The notes beneath the pieces are model-generated. The model was given only the letters and a program-made list of their open reading frames with translations, did not search any database and was not told where the DNA came from. Below, piece by piece: positions 1-6,199 of a DNA stretch of 10,023 nucleotides. Position numbers and translations under genes: made by a program. Within the stretch, counting starts at the first letter, position 1. Every line of letters begins with the position of its first letter. This DNA is from Nitrospirae bacterium CG1_02_44_142 (GTDB lineage Bacteria > Nitrospirota > Thermodesulfovibrionia > Thermodesulfovibrionales > UBA1546). The stretch lies in the NCBI GenBank assembly GCA_001871685.1, contig MNVK01000104.1, forward strand, positions 1 to 10,023. Direction: 5' to 3'.

Positions 1-1347
1 GACGGAGACTACAGGGCCTCCGGATGCGCTGCGTGTCATGTAGTTTATTCCGACAACGGCAAGTATGAAGGCGCAGACAAGTCCATAGACAAGATGAAAG
101 CGGGAAGGCCGAAGATGCATCGCATCACAACAAAGATACCGGAATATCAGTGCATCCACTGTCATAATCGCGGCGGCAGGACAGGGGTGAGTTATATTGG
201 AACTATGGAATCAGACGAATACGGTTCTCCTTGGTCAGCAGAGGCAGGCAAAAAAGGCGGGAAGAAACTTCACGGCAAGTTCTATAACCACCTGACCGCT
301 GATGTTCATTATCAGAAAGGAATGACCTGCATAGACTGCCATACAAAACACGACCTTCACGGCGACGGGAATATTTACAACAAGAAACATCAGGCAGTTG
401 AGATAAGATGCGAAGACTGTCATGGAGACGCAAAGGCTGTAAGCAGCCTTAAAACCTCAACGGGAAATAAGCTCAATAATCTGAAAAAAGAAGGCGGCAA
501 AGTAATCCTTACCTCTAAAATGGACAACAAGGAGAAAATTGTTCCACAGACAAAAGAGGTGATATCCAAAGGTTCTTCTTTGGCAAAATCAGCTATGGGC
601 ATTACAAGCCACATGAACAAGATGGAATGTTATGCATGTCATGCTAAATGGGCGGCACAATGTTACGGATGCCATGCCCAGCAGGATACAAAGACAAGGA
701 GCGGCGACTGGATTAACACCAAGGCAATGGATGATCCGAGCAAAGGCGGAAATATGGAAGCAAAGAATAAAACGACTTACAAATGGAGCGAGACACGCTC
801 ATATCTGAGATGGGAATCGCCCGTGCTTGGTATAAACCAGAAAGGCAAGGTCTCTCCGTTCATTCCCGGTTGTCAGTCTATATTCACACAAATCGGCGCT
901 GATGGAAAGGCGACAATGCATAATAAGGTCTTTACAACCTATGATGGTTTTTCAGGCATGGCGCATAACCCGATACAACCGCACACAATATCAAAAGAAG
1001 CAAGAACATGTGAAGACTGTCATGCAAACAAAAAGGCAGTCGGTCTCGGAACAGGAATTTACAATTCAAAGGCTAACGGCATAGATATTCCGTTTGAGCT
1101 GGAGCAGATTATTGACGAAGACGGAAAACAGATTCAGGCAACGAGCCACTATGGCGCCAGGCCATTCAACAAAGAAGAAATAGACAGAATTATGAGAGTG
1201 AATGTCTGTGCTTCCTGCCACGACTTGCAAAAAGATGCAAAAATATGGAAAAAGGTTACGGATGTGACAGGTTTCGCAAAGACAGATGCCAAACACAGGG
1301 AAATATTGAAAAAGTTGTTTGGAAAGGGAACAGGAGTAAAAAAGTAA
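1..1347 (+). CDS. Multihaem c-type cytochrome (at least 8 haems), 5'-truncated by the window edge
   Basis: The frame is open from base 1, so the 5' end lies outside the window; 448 residues are visible. The ATG at 94 is internal, because a CxxCH haem site lies upstream of it in the same frame. Eight CxxCH motifs are seen: CAACH (25-39), CIHCH (151-165), CIDCH (328-342), CEDCH (409-423), CYACH (628-642), CYGCH (661-675), CEDCH (1009-1023) and CASCH (1207-1221). Each should bind a covalent haem c. Extra histidines around haem 3 (DVHY before it, HDLHGDG after it) could be distal ligands. Such proteins are exported and carry electrons in the periplasm or on the cell surface; here the signal peptide would be off-window. 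The uneven haem spacing, with a haem-free stretch of about 110 residues between haems 6 and 7, argues against simple c7-type repeats. I cannot assign a named reductase family or a substrate. It ends in TAA just before a strong terminator, so it is the last gene of its transcript. Confidence 0.93.
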   Translation, partial: DGDYRASGCAACHVVYSDNGKYEGADKSIDKMKAGRPKMHRITTKIPEYQCIHCHNRGGRTGVSYIGTMESDEYGSPWSAEAGKKGGKKLHGKFYNHLTADVHYQKGMTCIDCHTKHDLHGDGNIYNKKHQAVEIRCEDCHGDAKAVSSLKTSTGNKLNNLKKEGGKVILTSKMDNKEKIVPQTKEVISKGSSLAKSAMGITSHMNKMECYACHAKWAAQCYGCHAQQDTKTRSGDWINTKAMDDPSKGGNMEAKNKTTYKWSETRSYLRWESPVLGINQKGKVSPFIPGCQSIFTQIGADGKATMHNKVFTTYDGFSGMAHNPIQPHTISKEARTCEDCHANKKAVGLGTGIYNSKANGIDIPFELEQIIDEDGKQIQATSHYGARPFNKEEIDRIMRVNVCASCHDLQKDAKIWKKVTDVTGFAKTDAKHREILKKLFGKGTGVKK

Positions 1348-1369
1348 AAAGGAAGTAGTGGTTAGAGGA

Positions 1370-1400
1370 GGGGCGGTCAATGACCGCCCCTTTTTTCTTT
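1370..1400 (+). terminator. Rho-independent terminator after the cytochrome gene
   Basis: GGGGCGGTC (1370-1378) pairs perfectly with GACCGCCCC (1382-1390) around a 3-nt loop. It is followed at once by TTTTTTCTTT. The stop codon is 22 bases upstream. This is a textbook intrinsic terminator, and it separates the cytochrome transcript from the transketolase gene. Confidence 0.95.
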
Positions 1401-1404
1401 AAGA

Positions 1405-1433
1405 TTCTTTTTCTCATAATCTGATAATATAAA
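1405..1433 (+). promoter_or_regulatory. Possible sigma70-like promoter for the transketolase gene
   Basis: TATAAA (1428-1433) matches the -10 consensus at 5 of 6 positions and lies 17 bases after TTCTTT (1405-1410), which matches the -35 consensus poorly. A promoter is expected here because a strong terminator ends the upstream transcript at about 1400 and the next start codon is at 1468. The region is AT-rich, so the exact boxes are uncertain. Confidence 0.3.
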
Positions 1434-1467
1434 TCGTTATAAGATTGTAAATGAAAGGACTATTTTT

Positions 1468-3519
1468 ATGAATATTGATGAGTTATGCATTAACACTATC
1501 AGGATGCTTTCTGTTGATATGGTGGAGGAAGCCAATTCAGGACATCCGGGAATGCCGATGGGCGCAGCTCCTATGGCGTATGTTCTCTGGACCAGGTTTC
1601 TTAAACATAATCCTGAGAATCCAAAATGGCATGACAGGGATAGGTTTGTGCTTTCCGCAGGCCACGGCTCCGCTCTTCTTTATTCGCTTCTGCATTTAAC
1701 CGGATACGATTTGTCCATAGAAGAAATTAAAAGATTCAGGCAGTGGGGAAGCAAGACGCCCGGGCATATTGAATATGGAGATACGCCCGGAGTTGAATGC
1801 ACAACAGGCCCTCTGGGTCAGGGGTTCGCAATGGGTGTAGGAATGGCGATTGCCGAAAGATTTTTTGCGGCAAAGTTTAATCGTCCCGGACATGAGATAG
1901 TAAATCACTGCACGTATGCGATAGTGAGCGACGGGGATTTGATGGAGGGGATTTCGTCCGAAGCAGCCTCATTGGCAGGGCATCTGAAACTTGGCAAGCT
2001 TATATATCTTTACGACAACAACCACATCTCTCTGTCTGGAGAAACGAGACTTACGTTCACCGAGGATGTGTGCAAGAGGTTTGAGGCATACGGATGGCAT
2101 GTTCAGAATGTTGAAGATGGCAATGACATAGAGGCTGTTTCGGAGACAGTAAAAAAAGCGCAGGAAGAAACAGAACGCCCATCCTTGATTTCAGTAAGGA
2201 CGCATATAGGCTATGGAAGCCCGCATAAACAGAATACCTTTGAAGCGCACGGCTCTCCGCTTGGACCTGATGAGGTTACAGCCACAAAGAAGAACCTTGG
2301 CTGGCCCTTGGACCCAAAATTTTATATACCGGAAGAAGCTCTTGCACAATTCAGAAAAGCGGCAGATATAGGCGCTCGGCTTGAATCAGAATGGAAGAAG
2401 AAATTTAATTCATACAGGGAAACATATCCTGAGCTTGCATCTGAGTGGGACAATATGATGAATTTCAAATTCCCTGATACTTGGGATAAGGACCTCCCTG
2501 TTTTTCCTCCAGACCCGAAGGGCCTTGCTACACGCTCTGCTTCGGGAAAAGTAATGAATGAAATAGCGCATCATATTAGTTCTTTGCTCGGCGGCTCCGC
2601 TGATTTGAATCCTTCAACAAACACCGAGCTTAAAGGCAAGGGTAATTTCCAATTTCCTGATTCAGCGGATAAAAAGATTCAGGGCGCAGCATCAGGCGGA
2701 TGGGGCTACGGAGGCGCAAACATCGCTTATGGCGTGAGGGAACATGCGATGGGAGCAATATCAAATGGAGTGGCGCTTCATGGAGGCTTGATTCCTTTTG
2801 CGAGCACTTTTTTAATATTTTCGGATTATATGAGGCCTGCCATCAGGCTTGCCGCGTTAATGAGATTGCATGTCATCTATATCTTTACGCATGACTCCGT
2901 AGCTCTTGGAGAGGACGGGCCGACCCACCAGCCGGTAGAACAGCTTGCAAGCCTGAGGGCCATGCCGGGATTGACGGTCATAAGGCCTGCTGATGCAAAT
3001 GAGGCCGTAGAGTCCTGGAAGATTGCAATCGCTCACAGGGATGGCCCGGTTGCTCTGATTTTAACCAGGCAGAAAGTGCCTGTGATTGACAGGCAAAAAT
3101 ACAAATCAGCTTCGGAATTGGCTATGGGCGCTTATGTTATAGCGGATTGTTCTTCATGCATGCCTGAGATTATCTTAATAGCAACAGGCTCCGAGGTTCA
3201 CATAGCCCTTGCCGCATATGAAAAACTCAATGCCGAGTATATTGATGTGCGTGTTGTGGCTATGCCTTCGTGGGAGTTGTTTGAAAGGCAGCCAAAAGAA
3301 TACAGGGACACAGTGCTGCCGCCCGATATTAAGGCGAGGATTTCTGTTGAGGCAGGTTCAACGCAGGGCTGGCATAAGTATATTGGATTAGACGGCATTG
3401 TAATAGGAATAGACAGGTTTGGCGCTTCTGCGCCCGGAGTGATGCTGCTTGAGAAGTTTGGATTTACGGCAGAGAATATAGTTACAAAGGCAAGGGAATT
3501 ATTAGAAAAAAAGATTTAA
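1468..3519 (+). CDS. tkt: Transketolase, full length
   Basis: Thiamine-diphosphate enzyme that moves two-carbon ketol units between sugar phosphates in the non-oxidative pentose phosphate pathway; cytosolic. The 683 residues are close to the roughly 660-680 usual for one-chain bacterial transketolase, so this is not the split two-subunit form. Visible motifs: GHPG with H26, AGHGS with H66, H100, TTGPLGQG (112-119), and the ThDP/metal motif starting at SDGD (154-157) and ending at N185. The pyrimidine domain begins near LGGSADLNPS, followed by YGVREHAM with the catalytic Glu, and GEDGPTHQPVEQ with the conserved His. The C-terminal domain is present (ATGSEVHIALAA). Key His and Asn numbers match the E. 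coli enzyme. The start is supported by AAAGGA at 1454-1459, eight bases before ATG. It is probably cotranscribed with the following mutase gene, from which it is separated by about 200 bp filled by a palindrome. Confidence 0.97.
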   Translation: MNIDELCINTIRMLSVDMVEEANSGHPGMPMGAAPMAYVLWTRFLKHNPENPKWHDRDRFVLSAGHGSALLYSLLHLTGYDLSIEEIKRFRQWGSKTPGHIEYGDTPGVECTTGPLGQGFAMGVGMAIAERFFAAKFNRPGHEIVNHCTYAIVSDGDLMEGISSEAASLAGHLKLGKLIYLYDNNHISLSGETRLTFTEDVCKRFEAYGWHVQNVEDGNDIEAVSETVKKAQEETERPSLISVRTHIGYGSPHKQNTFEAHGSPLGPDEVTATKKNLGWPLDPKFYIPEEALAQFRKAADIGARLESEWKKKFNSYRETYPELASEWDNMMNFKFPDTWDKDLPVFPPDPKGLATRSASGKVMNEIAHHISSLLGGSADLNPSTNTELKGKGNFQFPDSADKKIQGAASGGWGYGGANIAYGVREHAMGAISNGVALHGGLIPFASTFLIFSDYMRPAIRLAALMRLHVIYIFTHDSVALGEDGPTHQPVEQLASLRAMPGLTVIRPADANEAVESWKIAIAHRDGPVALILTRQKVPVIDRQKYKSASELAMGAYVIADCSSCMPEIILIATGSEVHIALAAYEKLNAEYIDVRVVAMPSWELFERQPKEYRDTVLPPDIKARISVEAGSTQGWHKYIGLDGIVIGIDRFGASAPGVMLLEKFGFTAENIVTKARELLEKKI

Positions 3520-3535
3520 CATGAAGTAATGCGCT

Positions 3536-3707
3536 GTAGCCGAATCCCTTTTCGCTTTTTGCAGAGATTTTTTGACAAATCTAAGGCTCGTTACAGGCAA
3601 TTTCAAAACTCGCCTTTTGGGCTCAGACAGTTGAAATTGCTTGTCTTCCACTTCGCCGAGATTTGTTACCAAAAATTCTCTGATGTCGCTCAAAGTTATT
3701 TGGCTAC
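3536..3707. repeat. Long imperfect inverted repeat between the transketolase and phosphomutase genes
   Basis: This intercistronic stretch is a hairpin-capable palindrome of about 170 bp. Nested matching arms are GTAGCCGAAT/ATTTGGCTAC (3536-3545 and 3698-3707, 9 of 10), GAGATTTTTTG/CAAAAATTCTC (3564-3574 and 3670-3680, 10 of 11), ACAAATCT/AGATTTGT (3575-3582 and 3659-3666, perfect) and GCAATTTCAA/TTGAAATTGC (3597-3606 and 3631-3640, perfect). A loop of about 24 bases lies in the middle. TAATG occurs on both sides (3527-3531 and 3723-3727) and could be a 5-bp target duplication, although such a short match may be chance. It is best explained as a MITE-like or other non-autonomous element, or as a structured intercistronic RNA. 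The open frames on both strands here are by-products of the symmetry. Confidence 0.72.
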
Positions 3708-3724
3708 TGAATCTGGGAGAACTA

Positions 3725-5410
3725 ATGACAATGAGTTTTAAAGACGCCTCATCCTGCTGGAAAGAGATACTCTCTGATGTTTCAAAAAACAGAGGGCTGC
3801 TTTCTGTCATAGAAAAGTTTGCGAGAGAAAATACCGCACCGGCAAAAATAGTATTCGGCACTTCGGGCTGGCGCGGCGAGATAGGAACTGACTTTACATT
3901 CAATAACCTGCGCATTGTGACTGCGGCAATTATAGAAATGCTTAAAAGCAGTGATGAGTCAGTGATGCAGGCAATCGGCGTTTCAGGATTTGAAGGTGTG
4001 AAAAGCAGGGGCGTTATTGTAGGACATGACAACAGATTCCTCGGCCCTGATTTTGCGATGGAAGTAATAGGGATTCTTCAGAGAGAAGGGATTAAAACAT
4101 GGTATGCAGGCGAAGCGTCCACGCCTGAGTTTTCAGCAGGGATAGAGATGTCAGGCGCAGCGTGCGCGATTAACTTAACTCCTTCACACAATCCTGCAAA
4201 TTATGCCGGGCTAAAATTTAATCCCTCGGACGGAGGAGCTGCGGGAACGCTGATTACAACGAAAATAGAAGAGATTGCAGACAGGATGATGAGAGAAAGC
4301 AACCCCCCTCTACCCCCCTTTAGTAAAGGGGGGAGGGGAGGGGGGTTAGTTGAAAAGATTGACCTTACATCTCTGTATATAAAATATATTCTGGAGAGAA
4401 AGACGCTGGATATAGAAAAAATCAGGAGTTTTATAGACAACGAGGATTGTATTTTTTGCGTTGACAATGTTCACGGAGCGACCAGGGGGCGACTACAGAG
4501 GATTCTGGAAAATTCGGAAGGCGGATTGCGGATTTCGGAATTAGAGGCAAGAGGAAAAATCAAGTTCTTGAGGACAGAGGACGATTTTCTTTTCGGAGGC
4601 GTGGCTCCTGAGCCTTCAGAGAAAAACATGCAAGGTGTTGAGAGGGTTTTGCGCGAGAGCAATGCGAGGTTCAGAATGGGGGTTATCATAGACCCTGATG
4701 GCGACCGCATAAGACACGCTGACGCAAATATGCAGATACCGATGAATTATTTTGGAGCCATGGCGTTTCATTTCCTGAGCGTGCATAAAGGGATTAAGGG
4801 GATAGGCGTAAAATCTGTCGGCACGAGCAATCTCCTGAATGCTATTGCAGAAAAACTTGGGATACCTGTGAGAGAGACAAAGGTAGGTTTTAAAAATTTC
4901 AGGCCGTATATGCTCCGGTCATCAAAGGAGAGGGCTGTGGTTGCCTTTGAAGAATCAGACGGGATGACAGGATATAACCATACTCTTGAAAAGGATGCGC
5001 TCTTCGGGCTTCTTCTTGCAATAGAGATGATGGCAGTAACAGGCAAAAACCTGAGCGGCTATCTGAAAGACATAATGGATGAATTCGGGCATTACTATCC
5101 GGACCGCTCCGGCATTCCAGTGGACCGTTCTCTTGCCGGGGAGCCGTTAGTCAAAAAACTTTCAGTTATCGGAGAGCATTACAAGGTTGGAGCCGCGCTT
5201 AATATCGGCGGGAACAAAAGAACCATAAGTGATGTTATTATAGTTGACGGAACAAAACTTGTGTTTGACGACGGCTCATGGTTAATGATAAGGCCTTCGG
5301 GAACTGAGCCGAAGGTAAGGTTTTACATTGAGGCAAGAACAGAAGAAGAAAAGAAGGCAGTGTTTGAAGCAGCGGAAAAAATAACGAAAGAGGCGCTTGG
5401 GTTGATATGA
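3725..5410 (+). CDS. Phosphohexomutase (phosphoglucomutase/phosphomannomutase superfamily)
   Basis: Alpha-D-phosphohexomutase that interconverts hexose 1- and 6-phosphates through a phosphoserine; cytosolic. All four family signatures are visible, numbered from ATG 3725: FGTSGWRGE near the N-terminus, the active-site loop TPSHNP with phospho-Ser154, the Mg-binding loop DPDGDR (323-328), the sugar-binding loop EESDG (409-413) and the phosphate-binding RPSGTEP (523-529). At 561 residues it is longer than the usual 445-470 of GlmM/PMM types, partly from a 40-residue N-terminal extension. Two insert-like segments add to this: residues 193-208, encoded by a palindromic repeat, and about 263-273, encoded by a heptamer array. 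Substrate specificity (glucose or mannose) cannot be read from the sequence. The frame is open back to an ATG at 3641, but that lies inside the upstream palindrome and has no ribosome site. GGGAGA (3715-3720) favours ATG 3725 or ATG 3731. The stop overlaps the next gene by four bases. Confidence 0.93.
   Translation: MTMSFKDASSCWKEILSDVSKNRGLLSVIEKFARENTAPAKIVFGTSGWRGEIGTDFTFNNLRIVTAAIIEMLKSSDESVMQAIGVSGFEGVKSRGVIVGHDNRFLGPDFAMEVIGILQREGIKTWYAGEASTPEFSAGIEMSGAACAINLTPSHNPANYAGLKFNPSDGGAAGTLITTKIEEIADRMMRESNPPLPPFSKGGRGGGLVEKIDLTSLYIKYILERKTLDIEKIRSFIDNEDCIFCVDNVHGATRGRLQRILENSEGGLRISELEARGKIKFLRTEDDFLFGGVAPEPSEKNMQGVERVLRESNARFRMGVIIDPDGDRIRHADANMQIPMNYFGAMAFHFLSVHKGIKGIGVKSVGTSNLLNAIAEKLGIPVRETKVGFKNFRPYMLRSSKERAVVAFEESDGMTGYNHTLEKDALFGLLLAIEMMAVTGKNLSGYLKDIMDEFGHYYPDRSGIPVDRSLAGEPLVKKLSVIGEHYKVGAALNIGGNKRTISDVIIVDGTKLVFDDGSWLMIRPSGTEPKVRFYIEARTEEEKKAVFEAAEKITKEALGLI
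4301..4347. repeat. C6/G6 palindromic repeat translated in frame inside the phosphomutase gene
   Basis: The left arm (4301-4321) begins AACCCCCC and ends CCCCCCTTT. The loop is AGT (4322-4324). The right arm (4325-4347) begins AAAGGGGGG and ends GGGGGGTT. The outer and inner arm segments pair perfectly, and only the centre (TCTA against AGGGGA) is mismatched. In the mutase frame it reads NPPLPPFSKGGRGGGL, exactly 16 codons. It lies between the active-site domain and the helix beginning VEKID, a position expected to be a surface loop. The composition differs sharply from the surrounding gene. I recall PPLPPFSKGG-like peptides as a recurrent translated repeat in bacterial genomes, which I cannot check here. 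Confidence 0.85.
4515..4542 (+). repeat. Four-copy heptamer tandem array (CGGANNN) inside the phosphomutase gene
   Basis: Four consecutive 7-base units are seen: CGGAAGG (4515-4521), CGGATTG (4522-4528), CGGATTT (4529-4535) and CGGAATT (4536-4542). The unit is not a multiple of three, yet the reading frame stays open and encodes NSEGGLRISEL, between the helix ending RILE and the strand KIKFLRTE. This looks like a short low-complexity repeat that has become part of the coding sequence. Confidence 0.7.
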
Positions 5411-6177
5411 TACAAAACACCTTCAGCATATTAAATGGAATTGGCGTGAAACAGGAAAGAAGACTTTGGGAAAACGGAATTCTCACCTGGAAAGATTTCT
5501 TGAATACCCCGAGGATGCATTCTATGAGTTCAGACAAAAAAGCTGTTTTTGACAACAGTCTTTGTTCCGCCTTGCAGGAGCTGAAAAATTCCAATGCGAG
5601 ATATTTTGCCGACACCGTAAAAAGGAGAGAGCACTGGAGGCTGTTTGATAAATTCAAAGGCGAGGCAGTATGCCTGGATATAGAGACAAGCGGCCTGATG
5701 CCTGACAAGGGCGGATATGTAACTGTTGTAGGCATGTATGACGGCTGTGATTACAGGTGCTTTGTCAGAGGCAACGGCCTTTCACCTGAGAATCTTAATA
5801 AGGCGCTTTCAGGATACAAATATCTTATAACATTTTACGGAGTTGTATTTGACGTCCCTTTTCTTTTTCGTTCCATGCCCGGGCTGAGGTTTGACATCCC
5901 TCATTTTGATATATGTTTCGGTTCAAGAAAGCTCGGATTTCAGGGCGGACTTAAAAAACTTGAAACCAGCATGGGAGTTGAAAGAGACGAGGCCGTCAAG
6001 GGCATGAACGGTTATGACGCCGTGAAATTATGGGGAGCTGCGCAAAACGGAAGCGCTGAGGCTCTGGACCTGTTAAAGCTTTACAACAAGGAGGATACTG
6101 TAAATCTATTCGGCATAGCTGAAGTTATTTATCAGCGATTAAGGGCGCAGACCGGCATAGAAGAGTATCTCAGATAA
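5407..6177 (+). CDS. RNase H-fold DEDD-type exonuclease family protein (RNase_H_2/YprB-like)
   Basis: 256-residue protein with the RNase H-like 3'-5' exonuclease fold. Candidate metal ligands follow the DEDD order: D91 and E93 in CLDIETSG, D149 in TFYGVVFDVPFL, and D230 in LYNKEDTVNL, with Y226 four residues before it as in the DEDDy subgroup. The N-terminus (residues 6-32, ILNGIGVKQERRLWENGI) resembles the helix-hairpin-helix-like segment that precedes this domain in YprB-type proteins. The likely role is nuclease activity on DNA or RNA; the substrate is not known. Its ATG overlaps the mutase TGA as ATGA, and no strong ribosome site is visible, so translation is probably coupled to the mutase. 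It converges with the FecR-domain gene, leaving only 22 bases between the two stops, and no terminator hairpin is visible there. Confidence 0.85.
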   Translation: MIQNTFSILNGIGVKQERRLWENGILTWKDFLNTPRMHSMSSDKKAVFDNSLCSALQELKNSNARYFADTVKRREHWRLFDKFKGEAVCLDIETSGLMPDKGGYVTVVGMYDGCDYRCFVRGNGLSPENLNKALSGYKYLITFYGVVFDVPFLFRSMPGLRFDIPHFDICFGSRKLGFQGGLKKLETSMGVERDEAVKGMNGYDAVKLWGAAQNGSAEALDLLKLYNKEDTVNLFGIAEVIYQRLRAQTGIEEYLR

Positions 6178-6199
6178 AATACCTTATATTGCAGAGAGT

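Noticed and set aside
3572..3600. TTGACA at 3572-3577 as a promoter -35 for the mutase gene
   Set aside because: No acceptable -10 box occurs 16-19 bases downstream; the hexamer lies in a palindrome arm.
3641..3724. Earlier in-frame ATG (3641) as the mutase start
   Set aside because: The extra 28 residues are encoded by the right arm of the palindrome, there is no ribosome site before 3641, and GGGAGA at 3715-3720 serves ATG 3725 or 3731.
3502..4032. 176-codon open frame on the minus strand across the tkt-mutase junction
   Set aside because: It runs through the palindrome and then antisense to the mutase; the symmetry of the palindrome keeps both strands open, and no ribosome site or family match is seen.
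6178..6199. Bidirectional terminator between the converging genes
   Set aside because: The 22 bases contain no stable hairpin with a T-run in either direction.
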